Origin: a virus
IMG/VR virus record: IMGVR_UViG_3300035180_003044
Coordinates: 1-35,581 of that record
Direction: 5' to 3' (one strand)
DNA: 35,581 nt
Shown here one piece after another: positions 7,774-15,540 of this stretch. Every line of letters begins with the position of its first letter. Position 1 is the stretch's first letter. Below the pieces are notes generated by a model. It made no database searches. It was given only the letters and a program-made list of their open reading frames with translations, and had not been told where the DNA came from. Both the position numbers and the translations under genes were made by a program.

Positions 7774-7986
7774 TTAATAGATTCTGTCAAGTGCAGTAAT
7801 AAAAATATGTTCTCTTGTTGCCAATATTGTGCTTAAACATTGTACCATTATTCTTTTTCCAGATTTAACCTGGGCTTTTATAATTATAGATTTATTTTGA
7901 TCTATGATAGACCCAATATCATTAATACAAAATGAAAATAATAGTGGATAATCTTTATTAAATTTTACTACTTCAAGTTTTTCCAT
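7774..7986 (-). CDS. Truncated ATPase fragment related to the helicase-like gene
   Basis: 70 residues with a good AAGGA site. The central IIIKAQVKSGKRIMVQ resembles FIAVHAPIKSGKKIIKQ of the 623-residue ATPase at 3785-5656. The following segment (ATREHIFITALDR) lines up with its YKVFSSLNRK. The protein stops right after this, before the DExx region, so it holds only the P-loop strand and helix and cannot be an ATPase alone. It may be a decayed duplicate or a fragment left by recombination. A neighbouring reading frame continues for about 25 residues, so a frameshift is possible. Confidence 0.5.
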   Translation of the reverse strand: MEKLEVVKFNKDYPLLFSFCINDIGSIIDQNKSIIIKAQVKSGKRIMVQCLSTILATREHIFITALDRIY

Positions 7987-7994
7987 GTTAATCC

Positions 7995-8291
7995 TTAATT
8001 AGTTATTTTTGCATATAGTGCATCAATGAGTGCAACAATAAAAGATCCTGCTAAGCCCCATATGATTAATAGTTTAAAACTAAAATCAGTGCATTGCAAA
8101 GCATATATAATGTAACCGCAATGAAATCCGATACACCAAGGGCAAGTTAATAGATCGTAAAAAAATACCCCAATATATTTATTGGATAATAATTTATTTC
8201 TTGTCGCCCCCAAAATATTATATGGTCCAGATAAATTCCTAATAATATGTGATAGGCTATATATCGCTAATATGCATAAAGGTAATAACAT
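7995..8291 (-). CDS. DUF1360-like small membrane protein
   Basis: 98 residues from ATG at 8291 (a TTG four codons earlier is possible; GGAA precedes the ATG). Hydrophobic segments lie at about 1-18, 45-70 and 72-95. The motif LLTCPWCIGFHCGY matches the signature of DUF1360 proteins, which are phage and bacterial inner-membrane proteins of unknown role. The stop overlaps the ribosome site of the truncated ATPase fragment. Its ATG lies antisense to, and overlaps, the start of the plus-strand HNH gene. Confidence 0.65.
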   Translation of the reverse strand: MLLPLCILAIYSLSHIIRNLSGPYNILGATRNKLLSNKYIGVFFYDLLTCPWCIGFHCGYIIYALQCTDFSFKLLIIWGLAGSFIVALIDALYAKITN

Positions 8292-9133
8292 GAAAATTTC
8301 CAAAAAAATGTAAAAAGTGTAATCTTGTAAAAGAGATTAAGTCTTGTTTTTATTCTAGCATAAGACATACTAGAAATAATATCGTAGAATATTCATCAAA
8401 ATGTAAAGAATGTATTGAAAGTGAAAGGGTGTCTAAAAGAGATGTTAAGCGTATTTTTGATAGAAAAAGATATCAAGAGAACAAGGACACAATTAAACAA
8501 AAGAATTCTAATTATAGATCAAAAAATAGAGAGTCTGTCAATGCTAAGAAGCGAGAGCAATATAATTCGAATAAAGAAAAAATAAGCGAGCTGTTTAAAG
8601 AAAAATATGCAAATGATACAGTATTTGCAGAATCTAAAAAACAAAGAGAAAGAGTTAGGTATGAATCTAATAAGGATGAGATTAAAAAGAGAGTTATGCA
8701 ATATAGGAAAAATAACAAAAAGAAAGCAAATGATCATTTGACTAATCGTAGGCTTAATGATCCTAAATTTAAATTAAGACATGATATTAGTGTTAGAATT
8801 AGAAATGGATTACACTCTTTAGGAATTTCTAAAAATAAAAAGTCCATTACCACAAGCTTGCCTTATTCAATTTCTGAGCTTAAAATTCATTTGGAAAAAC
8901 AGTTTGAGCCATGGATGAGTTGGTTAAATCATGGTTCATATAGAGTTGAGTTATGGAATGATAATGATCAGTCAACTTGGACTTGGCAAATTGATCATAT
9001 AATTCCACACTCTACTTTTAAGTATTCGTCTATGGATGATGAAGAATTTAAAAAGTGTTGGTCTTTGGATAATTTAAGACCATTATCTGCAAAACAAAAT
9101 ATTTTAGATGGCACTTCAAGAAAAAGACACTAA
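8290..9133 (+). CDS. HNH homing endonuclease, 5' end frameshifted
   Basis: One of few plus-strand genes. The C-terminal half has the HNH core: TWQIDHIIPHSTF, then CWSLDNLRPLSAKQN. The middle (about residues 60-140) is Lys/Arg/Glu-rich and helical, typical of DNA-contact linkers. An ATG at 8290 with AAAGG upstream starts MKISKK; removing one A from the A7 run at 8302-8308 continues as CKKCNLVKEIKSC, and KCKECIESERV follows, giving a four-cysteine zinc finger usual at the N-terminus of this family. Without that correction translation would need the GTG at 8429 and lose the finger. It is codirectional with no neighbour, as expected for a free-standing mobile gene. Confidence 0.8.
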
Positions 9134-9352
9134 TTACCTTCTTTTTCCTCTTACGCCTCCACGATAATAAGAGTGTGGAGTTACGACAACTTGACCATGA
9201 TAATAGTGATGCGGATGAGTATAAACTGAACCAGAATAATAAACTGGAACTGGCTGAGCTACATAATAGCCGGCACGATAGTTATAGCCGCTTTCCATTG
9301 TACAGCCCGAAACAAACAAACATGATAATAAAGCTAAGAATAAATAACGCAT
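9134..9352 (-). CDS. Small lipoprotein, Tyr/His/Gly-rich
   Basis: 72 residues. MRYLFLALLSCLFVSGC is a lipoprotein signal peptide with lipobox VSGC, so mature protein would begin at Cys17 and be lipid-anchored. The mature part is rich in Tyr, His, Gly and Pro and ends basic (GVRGKRR). AGGAG lies five bases before ATG. Phage lipoproteins can act in superinfection exclusion or lysis, but nothing here decides that. It implies a host with lipoprotein processing, probably Gram-negative. Confidence 0.75.
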   Translation of the reverse strand: MRYLFLALLSCLFVSGCTMESGYNYRAGYYVAQPVPVYYSGSVYTHPHHYYHGQVVVTPHSYYRGGVRGKRR

Positions 9353-9421
9353 CTTGACTCCTTACTTGGATATCAAAAATTGCGCATAATCATTTGCTCC
9401 AAGACACAATGATGCTATATT

Positions 9422-9715
9422 TTAGCGCAAAAATCCTATGCTATATTTAGCATTTCCCACTTTAAAACCATATTCTTCTAATTTAGAAATTAGATCTGGT
9501 TTGATTTTATCACTTCTGAGAAATGAATAGGCACACCAATCATGTATATCTTCATCAATATCTATTTTGATTTGATATCTTCCTTTAGAAGCCGCTTTTT
9601 TGATTTTCGCTAAAATTGCGCTGATTTCCGTATCTTCTTCTTGAGAAGTCCAATCTGCTAAGTCTCTATAAATAGAAGCCAGATCTACATCTACTTTTTC
9701 TGTATTATCTGTCAT
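9422..9715 (-). CDS. Small acidic protein of unknown function
   Basis: 97 residues, acidic N-terminal half with a predicted helix (residues 10-45), then KGRYQIKIDIDEDIHDW and a C-terminal alpha/beta part. The ATG overlaps the stop of the adenine methyltransferase as ATGA, so it is co-translated with it. No family recognised; acidic partners of DNA enzymes are common in phages, but no specific role can be assigned. Confidence 0.65.
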   Translation of the reverse strand: MTDNTEKVDVDLASIYRDLADWTSQEEDTEISAILAKIKKAASKGRYQIKIDIDEDIHDWCAYSFLRSDKIKPDLISKLEEYGFKVGNAKYSIGFLR

Positions 9716-10515
9716 GGAATAATCACCAATTCGTTTTTATGTTCCCACTTATCTTTTTTACCATTAATAGAATAACGAACATTTAGATCAAGCACTTGAT
9801 TATTTGCATACAATAATCTAACTTCTGGACAATCATCATATGATAATACCCAATTTTTTCTATTGTTTAGAATGAAACTGAGTTTTTTGTGTTCAGAAGG
9901 TGTCATGCTATGAGTATATAATGCTTCACCCTTAACATAATAAGGCGGATCTAGATAAACTGGAACATCATTTGATGTTAGCATTGTCAAATCACTAAAA
10001 TCTACATTAACAACAGCAGTTCTAAACTGTAAAAGCTCTCTACACTTCAATATTTTTGTTTTCAACTTCTTTGCGTTGTAGCGACAATCAATTGTGTATT
10101 GAGATTTTTGCTCTTTACCGCCGATAGGTCCGCTATAAAAGATCCCAGAAAAAGTTGTTCGGTTGAAAAAGATTGCACGATATGCAGCCTCAACTTCATT
10201 CGTAGGAGATTCGGCGCGCAACTTATAAAATAGCTCCAGCGTCGGGCGAGTCTCTATCAGCTCTAGAAGCTCCTCGAATTTTGTAGAATCGGGTCCCGAC
10301 ACTATATTCCAAAAAGAATAAACAAGATAGTCTTTATCATTAGCAAAAAGAAGACAGCTTGGATATTTTTCCGCAACCTCTAGAAGAACGGATCCTCCTC
10401 CAACAAAAGCATCAAGAAACATGGGGCGCTTATCCAGTAAAGGAGAAAGATGTTCCATTAATATGGGAAGCATCTTATTCTTGGCACCAGGATATCTAAA
10501 AGGAGTAATTGTCAT
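9712..10515 (-). CDS. DNA adenine methyltransferase, Dam/D12 class
   Basis: 267 residues, normal for the family. FRYPGAKNK (6-14) and FLDAFVGGGS (33-42) form the S-adenosylmethionine site. FANDKD (about 57-62) binds the cofactor, and LDPPYY (188-193) is the N6-adenine catalytic motif. The order SAM site first then DPPY fits the alpha-group D12 class. It would methylate adenine in phage DNA, possibly for protection against host restriction. AAGGAG lies eight bases before ATG. The start overlaps the 52-residue zinc-ribbon gene upstream, and a candidate nuclease lies one gene further up. Target sequence unknown. Confidence 0.92.
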   Translation of the reverse strand: MTITPFRYPGAKNKMLPILMEHLSPLLDKRPMFLDAFVGGGSVLLEVAEKYPSCLLFANDKDYLVYSFWNIVSGPDSTKFEELLELIETRPTLELFYKLRAESPTNEVEAAYRAIFFNRTTFSGIFYSGPIGGKEQKSQYTIDCRYNAKKLKTKILKCRELLQFRTAVVNVDFSDLTMLTSNDVPVYLDPPYYVKGEALYTHSMTPSEHKKLSFILNNRKNWVLSYDDCPEVRLLYANNQVLDLNVRYSINGKKDKWEHKNELVIIP

Positions 10516-10670
10516 TGATTGGACTCCTTCTCAGAGTCGCGAGACTTTCGCCAAGCGAAATAAGCCGCTTTATGTGAACAAGTCTCACATAACTCTTGAT
10601 CTTCAACTTTAATTAAAGGTTTATCAACAGGAGTTCCACATTTATCACAACAATCAACCAGCTTCTTCAT
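10512..10670 (-). CDS. 52-residue zinc-ribbon protein
   Basis: Reads MKKLVDCCDKCGTPVDKP, then ELCETCSHKAAYFAW. CDKC and CETC make a four-cysteine zinc ribbon. Both ends overlap neighbours by four bases or fewer: ATGA with the upstream gene and AATGA with the methyltransferase. That strongly supports a real gene despite its size. It could be a DNA- or RNA-binding accessory factor; no family named. Confidence 0.75.
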   Translation of the reverse strand: MKKLVDCCDKCGTPVDKPLIKVEDQELCETCSHKAAYFAWRKSRDSEKESNQ

Positions 10671-11272
10671 TTATCACCCAATTGAAATAATTGGTCATTA
10701 TATTTTTCTAAATCTTCATAATAAACAGCAACTTTATTGCCGCGCAATGAAGCTTTTTGCATTTCTTTGAATAATTTTTTATCATGAAGCCATTGAATCT
10801 TTACAATGGCTTTTATTTCCCCGGTTCGTTTAGGTACATTTAACGAAACGAAAGCAACATAATGATTGGGATCTGATTCTTTGAAAACAGCAGAATCACA
10901 ATCGTATTTTCCGCCATTTCCAAATTGGAAAACCCAAGACTCTCCAAAAGCTAAAGAAGAGTCTATGTCTTGAGATTTGACTGCAAGCTTAAAATCAGCT
11001 TGATCATCTGATAAATCGGGAGACCAGGACTTATCCTTCTTCTGATAAATCTTATGATCGGGCTGAGAAAGATCTGGATATAATTTGGAAACTTTTTCCC
11101 AAACACCCTCTTCACCAATTTTTCCGTTACGGATATCTTTTACAATCTTTTCGACATCAAATTGATTTCGTCTGGCGTATTTGTCTAAGCTGGTGGATAC
11201 GGAATCCCTAGCAAATTTAGTGCATTTTTCAAAAATGTCTGGAGAAATAAAGAACTTAGACTCAATGGGCAT
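10667..11272 (-). CDS. Unknown protein, possible PD-(D/E)xK-type nuclease
   Basis: 201 residues from ATG at 11272 (MPIESKFFISPDIF), which has GAGG six bases upstream; a TTG 15 codons earlier is less likely. KIGEEGVWEKV (51-61), SPDLS (84-88) and DFKLAVKSQ (93-101) resemble the Glu, PD and (E)xK strands of restriction-endonuclease-fold nucleases, with the middle acidic residue replaced or shifted. The protein lies two genes upstream of an adenine methyltransferase, in one coupled string, which would suit a restriction-like or DNA-turnover partner. The assignment is tentative; no structure was computed. Confidence 0.5.
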   Translation of the reverse strand: MPIESKFFISPDIFEKCTKFARDSVSTSLDKYARRNQFDVEKIVKDIRNGKIGEEGVWEKVSKLYPDLSQPDHKIYQKKDKSWSPDLSDDQADFKLAVKSQDIDSSLAFGESWVFQFGNGGKYDCDSAVFKESDPNHYVAFVSLNVPKRTGEIKAIVKIQWLHDKKLFKEMQKASLRGNKVAVYYEDLEKYNDQLFQLGDK

Positions 11273-11329
11273 GTGACCTCGCCCAAAGAATATAGCAACT
11301 CCCAACCGATAAGTCAAATATAAAAATAT

Positions 11330-11545
11330 TCACCAAGGATGACGGCAAGAATAACAAATTAATGTGTCATTAGCTTGATTAGGTTCGGCATAGGGATAAA
11401 ATTCTTTACATTTATCACAAAAACAACCATCTTTATCTCTTTTCTTTTTAGAGGAAGCGTTCATTGCATCCGCCAAATCAGAGACCCAATCAAAAGATAT
11501 TTGTTCACCATAGAAAATTTCTTCGTTGTCATCATCGTAAATCAT
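11330..11545 (-). CDS. 71-residue zinc-ribbon protein
   Basis: Acidic N-terminus (MIYDDDNEE), a central basic patch KKKRDKD, and CFCDKCKEF with CYSCRHPW at the end, giving a four-cysteine zinc ribbon. No clear ribosome site; it lies 18 bases after the metallophosphoesterase stop, so translation may be coupled. Function unknown. Confidence 0.65.
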   Translation of the reverse strand: MIYDDDNEEIFYGEQISFDWVSDLADAMNASSKKKRDKDGCFCDKCKEFYPYAEPNQANDTLICYSCRHPW

Positions 11546-11563
11546 AAACGATATGACAAAAAA

Positions 11564-12370
11564 TTATATGAACATCAATTCTTCGTTTCTCATCCATCCA
11601 AAATGTTTATTTTGATTAACTTTACATTCAATGTTAGGGCTGACGTGGATAAATGAATCGCAGTGAGTGTGCCCGCTTAACACAAATGCTTTTTGCCTCG
11701 GGCGCGACCTCATAATCCTCTCTATAGACTCTCCTAACTTCATATTAGTATTATATGGTAGCCAGAATTGCTCTAGAATAGTTCCCCGATCTCGGGTAGC
11801 TTCCTTCCAAGGAGGGAAATGCGTAAGAATATACACAGTTTTATAGCCCTGATCTAATGCTTTGGTGAGCTTTTGCTCAATGCGCGCGTTGGATTGAGCA
11901 GACAACATTCTCCAATGCGCCAATCTTTCTTCAATTGTTTTTAATTCTCTAAACTCTTTAACGGCTATTTGATCTAAAGTAAATTTCAAATAGTTGTTAT
12001 CACCATTATATCCATCATACCAACCTTCATCGCCAATCAAAGCAACATCATTATTCAAATGAATAATATCTGATTTGGTTAACCAAATCAAATTGGGAAA
12101 AATTTCTTGCAATGATTTTATTTTATTTTCAATTGTTTTGAAATCAGAATACCAATAATCATGATTTCCTAAAACAAAATAGATTGGGCACCTAATGAAT
12201 GTGGCTAATAAATATAAATCATAGTATAAGGTTAAGCCGGAAGAAATGTCTCCTGTAAAAAATACAGCTTTAGGATCTTCCTTTATAATATGATGAATGA
12301 ACAATAACTTTTTAAGCGGATTTACCCTATTCAAATGAGTATCAGTAAACCAGAGGTATTTGTCCTTCAT
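11564..12370 (-). CDS. Calcineurin-like metallophosphoesterase
   Basis: 268 residues, complete. Metal-binding motifs in order: FTDTHLN (residues 8-14), FFTGDIS, VLGNHDYW, ILTHFPPW and LSGHTHCD. All five family motifs are intact, so it is probably an active phosphodiesterase or phosphatase. It is unlike the left-edge enzyme outside these motifs. No strong ribosome site is seen before the ATG. Target unknown. Confidence 0.88.
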   Translation of the reverse strand: MKDKYLWFTDTHLNRVNPLKKLLFIHHIIKEDPKAVFFTGDISSGLTLYYDLYLLATFIRCPIYFVLGNHDYWYSDFKTIENKIKSLQEIFPNLIWLTKSDIIHLNNDVALIGDEGWYDGYNGDNNYLKFTLDQIAVKEFRELKTIEERLAHWRMLSAQSNARIEQKLTKALDQGYKTVYILTHFPPWKEATRDRGTILEQFWLPYNTNMKLGESIERIMRSRPRQKAFVLSGHTHCDSFIHVSPNIECKVNQNKHFGWMRNEELMFI

Positions 12371-12433
12371 GAGAATATATTAAATAGTTGATATGGATTG
12401 CAGGATGTTCATTAACAAGTCACTCGTTTGTTA

Positions 12434-12844
12434 TTAAAAATCTAGATCCCAACACCAACCAATATCTTTTTCCCACTGTAGAATAACTTGGGATGTTGAA
12501 CGTTTCATATGTTTTGGAGAAATTTCCCAAACTTGCATATCTTGATTATTCATATCATATGAATGTAGAAATACTGGGTATGTTTTGCCCACATCCAAAT
12601 AGGTACCCATACGATCCCAATAGATATCTAGAATTTTAACATGAATATTAGTTTTATGAACATCTACCACTTCGCATTTAAGAATGCGATCTTCTAAAAT
12701 CTTACCAACAAAAAGATTGGTTGAGTCTTTGTCTTTTGGATCTTTAACTGGTTGAGGAGTTTCAGCCTTTTGAGGCGGAATATTTTCCTTATCAGAAATA
12801 ACTAATCCATAAAGAGCTTTTATAAAATCATTTATAATTGTCAT
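12434..12844 (-). CDS. Unknown protein with C-terminal beta-barrel-like part
   Basis: 136 residues. Residues 1-20 form a helix, 20-45 a Lys/Pro/Asp-rich linker, and 45-136 a beta-rich segment (KCEVVDVHKTNIHVKILDIYW) that could be an OB- or SH3-like barrel. Ends WCWDLDF. The ATG overlaps the upstream frameshifted small gene as ATGA. No family recognised. Confidence 0.65.
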   Translation of the reverse strand: MTIINDFIKALYGLVISDKENIPPQKAETPQPVKDPKDKDSTNLFVGKILEDRILKCEVVDVHKTNIHVKILDIYWDRMGTYLDVGKTYPVFLHSYDMNNQDMQVWEISPKHMKRSTSQVILQWEKDIGWCWDLDF

Positions 12845-13025
12845 TCAAGCTCCGATAAATCATATTTTTCTTTGTAATACGTCGTTGGCGATTCCTTATA
12901 GAGTTTATACATAACTTTGGCTAAAAAATTACAAGCTCTTTCTCTTTTTCGGATCCCCACAGCCCATTGTAGCCATTGCGGGTATCATTTCTAACTAGCC
13001 AATTTTTGGCTTTACGTCTAAACAT
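12841..13025 (-). CDS. Small basic protein, interrupted by one frameshift
   Basis: ATG at 13025 has AGAG just upstream and lies 10 bases after the ligase stop. The start frame reads MFRRKAKNWLVRND and then a shadow. The frame that ends at 12841 reads YPQWLQWAVGIRKRERACNF and SPTTYYKEKYDLSELE, and its stop overlaps the next ATG as ATGA, which is strong evidence that it is the true coding frame. One missing base near 12981-12990 would join them into about 61 residues. Function unknown. Confidence 0.55.
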
Positions 13026-13035
13026 TTAATATCTC

Positions 13036-14919
13036 TCATTTTACCAAATCCAAAAACTCTTCCTCTGAAATTAACTTCGTTCCAAGCTTCCTGGCAGCAA
13101 CCGCTTTAGAGCTTGTGCTATTAGGATCAGCAATAATAAGGTAGGTCAAACCTTTACCAACGGAGGATTTGACATCTGCGCCTACATCTGCCGCCATCTT
13201 CTCCAAAACTGACCGCTTATTCTTCATTGAACCAGTAAAGCAGACCGATTTGCCAGACAAAACGCCAACAACCTTCTCTTTAATCTCTACTCCGGCATTC
13301 AAAATATCAAGAATCAATTGCTGATTAGCCAACAAGCCGTCAGCAAGCGACTTTGCCTTAGTAGGACCGACACCAGGGACCTGCTCAAAATGAACGGCTT
13401 GGAGTTGACCAAATTTGGCTAATGTGTCGCAACCCGCACTCATGATGCTTTTGATGGTGCTCTGACCAATCATAGGAATACTAAGAGCCCCTAAGAAGAC
13501 TTCCAGAGGAATTGTCTTGCTCGCCCAAAGCGTATCATAACACTTTTGGGCGGATTTTTTGCCCATTCGATCAATGCTGGCGAGATCATCAACCGATAGT
13601 TTGTACAAATCGGCAACATTCTTAACCTTACCAGACTCAACAAGACGCTCAATCAAGGTATCTCCCCATTCAAGGATGTTCAATTCGCTAATCCAGTTCT
13701 TAATTCTACCAATTACCTGGGCGGGGCACTTTTCCGAATTGGTGCAAACCAGATTTTCTCCTTGCATTTCCGTTTTGCCCAAACAGGCAGGGCAGTGCAT
13801 CGGCGCTTCCGCAATGGTTCCAACTCCTTTGACCAGCTCCTCAATGCGGGGAATAACGTCATTGGCACGAGCAACCAGAACAGTTGCCCCGACATCCAAA
13901 CCAAGATCTTCAATATAAGCCAGATTGTACAAACTGGCTCGCGTAATAACAGCTCCTACCAAAATAACTGGATCTACAGTTGCTACAGGGGTCAAGCGAC
14001 CACTATTCCCAACCTGCCAAACAATATCGCGGATGATGGATTCACGGGTTTCGTTGTCAAATTTGAACGCAATGGCTCCTAAAGGTCGGAGATCCTTATC
14101 GCCCTTTGCCATTTGTTTGGGCAGATCATTCAAACGAATGACCAGACCATCGATATCATAGTCGAGTTTTTCTCGTTTGGTATCTTGATAATCGCGCCAG
14201 TGAGCATTAACCTCACTAGCATTCTTTTTAACCCAATAATTGGGTGTTCTGACCCCTTGTTTAGCAAGCCATTTGAATTGTTCAACTTCAGTTTTGAAAT
14301 CCACATCACCCAAAGCCTGGTAAAAAAGAATGTCTAGCTTTTCTACGCCCACACCATCCAATCTCTTACAGGTTCCAGAAGCCGCATTACGCGGATTCGC
14401 CTTCTCTGGAAAGAACTTCTTATGGTTGCTCTTGGTCATGATGATTTCGCCGCGTAACGATCCGGTGAATTTATCAACCAGCTTAGATTGAACACCGCCC
14501 ATCTTAACCACGTTGACAGTTACGTCTTCGCCAGTTTCGCCATCACCTCGAGTAATTGCTTGGACAAGATCGCCTTCTTCATAGATAACTTCAATAGAAA
14601 GACCATCAAGCTTCTCGGTAACAAAAAGCTCCTCATCTTTCGCTGTGTCGTTTGCCCACTTTTCAAATTCTACCGGAAGATTGACCTTATCCAAGGAACC
14701 CATGGGGATTTGGTGCTTTGCCTTTTTCCATTCTGAGTTAACTGGCGCGCCAATAGCGGTAATTGCCTTGTTCTTTGGATCAAGAACTCGCAATTCGTCC
14801 ACCCAAGCATCATAAACCTTATCAGTTACAACAAGTTTAACCTGGCAATTTGGATTGTAATAGGTGTCTCGTGCCTGAGAGATCTTGTCTGATAGCTCTT
14901 TGATTCTGTTTTCGCTCAT
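13036..14919 (-). CDS. ligA: NAD-dependent DNA ligase
   Basis: 627 residues, slightly shorter than bacterial LigA (about 670). The adenylation site EKLDG gives Lys103. GETGEDVT and NPRNAASG are family motifs. An OB fold follows, then a zinc finger with Cys376, Cys379, Cys392 and Cys398, helix-hairpin-helix repeats (about 420-545) and a C-terminal BRCT domain starting GKSVCFTGSM (about 550-627). All parts are present and the protein is probably active, sealing nicks with NAD+ and releasing NMN and AMP. Phages more often use ATP ligases, so an NAD+ enzyme fits the NAD theme here, and NMN could feed the phage NMN adenylyltransferase. A strong promoter lies about 95 bases upstream. Confidence 0.97.
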   Translation of the reverse strand: MSENRIKELSDKISQARDTYYNPNCQVKLVVTDKVYDAWVDELRVLDPKNKAITAIGAPVNSEWKKAKHQIPMGSLDKVNLPVEFEKWANDTAKDEELFVTEKLDGLSIEVIYEEGDLVQAITRGDGETGEDVTVNVVKMGGVQSKLVDKFTGSLRGEIIMTKSNHKKFFPEKANPRNAASGTCKRLDGVGVEKLDILFYQALGDVDFKTEVEQFKWLAKQGVRTPNYWVKKNASEVNAHWRDYQDTKREKLDYDIDGLVIRLNDLPKQMAKGDKDLRPLGAIAFKFDNETRESIIRDIVWQVGNSGRLTPVATVDPVILVGAVITRASLYNLAYIEDLGLDVGATVLVARANDVIPRIEELVKGVGTIAEAPMHCPACLGKTEMQGENLVCTNSEKCPAQVIGRIKNWISELNILEWGDTLIERLVESGKVKNVADLYKLSVDDLASIDRMGKKSAQKCYDTLWASKTIPLEVFLGALSIPMIGQSTIKSIMSAGCDTLAKFGQLQAVHFEQVPGVGPTKAKSLADGLLANQQLILDILNAGVEIKEKVVGVLSGKSVCFTGSMKNKRSVLEKMAADVGADVKSSVGKGLTYLIIADPNSTSSKAVAARKLGTKLISEEEFLDLVK

Positions 14920-14988
14920 TTATTCACCAAAATGGTAGTGGGTAAGTGCAAAGCAGGTAAATTGCTCGGCACATCAAATTCATAAAAT

Positions 14989-15003
14989 GGGCACGCGTTG
15001 CCC
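14989..15003. promoter_or_regulatory. Short hairpin near the predicted ligase transcript start
   Basis: GGGCA and TGCCC pair around a CGCGT loop. It would lie within the first bases of the ligase messenger, where a 5' hairpin may protect from decay. The stem is only five pairs, so its importance is uncertain. Confidence 0.3.
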
Positions 15004-15013
15004 TATCATAAGC

Positions 15014-15041
15014 AATATAGGCACGATCCGCGCCCTGTCAA
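15014..15041 (-). promoter_or_regulatory. Sigma70-type promoter for the ligase gene
   Basis: Minus strand TTGACA (15041-15036), 16-base spacer, TATATT (15019-15014). The -35 is a perfect consensus and the -10 matches five of six. It lies about 95 bases upstream of the ligase ATG, in a gap with no gene, so it is the best host-like promoter in the window. Confidence 0.7.
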
Positions 15042-15139
15042 GCTGGCATGGTTCGTGCATCCAAGAGTGAGAATCACTTATTTTTAGATTCTTGTATCTC
15101 AATTAGGATAGAACACCCTTCCACAATCCTTTTTTAAGG
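15042..15139. other. Non-coding gap between DUF444 fragment and ligase promoter
   Basis: Together with the leader 14920-15013 this makes a 220-base stretch without a gene. It holds the ligase promoter, its leader and weak inverted repeats (AAGGTTA/TAACCTT near 15136-15154, without a clear T tail on the minus strand). Nothing else supported. Confidence 0.4.
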
Positions 15140-15208
15140 TTATTTTTTAACCTTATTACGCATAATGTCTTTAAATCTATTTACATCAGACTGAATTTTA
15201 TATGACAT
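15140..15208 (-). pseudogene. 22-residue second copy of the DUF444 N-terminus
   Basis: A good AAAGGA site precedes ATG, and the protein reads MSYKIQSDVNRFKDIMRNKV then KK and stop. This is very close to MLYKINSDLNRFKNIIRNKV, the start of the DUF444 fragment at 15983. The rest of the gene is absent. It looks like the stub of a duplicated DUF444 gene whose ribosome site survived. Confidence 0.6.
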
Positions 15209-15381
15209 TATTTTCCTTTGGCTATTTCTACAACCCTTTTAATACATTTACGATAATCAAATACCTTGCCACCAGGTCTCCAAGGATCTGGAGCAAAATC
15301 ATCATCTTAAATGAAATCTTTTAAAATTTAAAGAAAATAAGACTCTTCTGTTTCCTCTAAACAATCTTGAATTATAGACAT
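15208..15381 (-). pseudogene. Small gene with two in-frame ochre codons
   Basis: One frame from ATG at 15381 reads MSIIQDCLEETEESYFL, TAA, ILKDFI, TAA, then DDDFAPDPWRPGGKVFDYRK and so on to a final TAA that overlaps the next ATG (TAATG). Both internal stops sit where Glu would suit the acidic sequence, so each could be a GAA-to-TAA change. The frame is otherwise intact over 57 codons. Two identical substitutions argue for true decay rather than indel error. Function unknown. Confidence 0.5.
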
Positions 15382-15390
15382 TTTAATTTA

Positions 15391-15540
15391 TTATTTTGGT
15401 GATATTGTTAATAACAGATGGAGCCTCCATAATTCAATGGAAGCTCTCCATGCATATTCTCCGAACTTTTTAGTTGGAACATTAAATATATTAATGTATA
15501 AGTGTCCAAATCTAAATGTTCTTTGCTTTATATTCTTCAT
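15391..15540 (-). CDS. Small protein of unknown function (49 aa)
   Basis: Starts MKNIKQRTFRFGHLYINIF inside the end of the DUF444 fragment and contains VPTKKFGEYAWRASIELW, then a hydrophobic tail LHLLLTISPK. The reading frame is clean and coding-like, and the frame of the overlapping gene stops 28 bases into it. AAGGA lies about 12 bases upstream. I believe related small proteins occur in other phages, but I cannot name a family. Confidence 0.55.
   Translation of the reverse strand: MKNIKQRTFRFGHLYINIFNVPTKKFGEYAWRASIELWRLHLLLTISPK

Noticed and set aside
13559-14082. Plus-strand open frames of 106-119 residues
   Set aside because: Antisense shadows of the DNA ligase, with no ribosome sites or protein-like composition.
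15136-15154. Terminator hairpin AAGGTTA/TAACCTT
   Set aside because: The stem is AT-rich and weak and is not followed by a T run on the minus strand; it lies in a decayed gene end.
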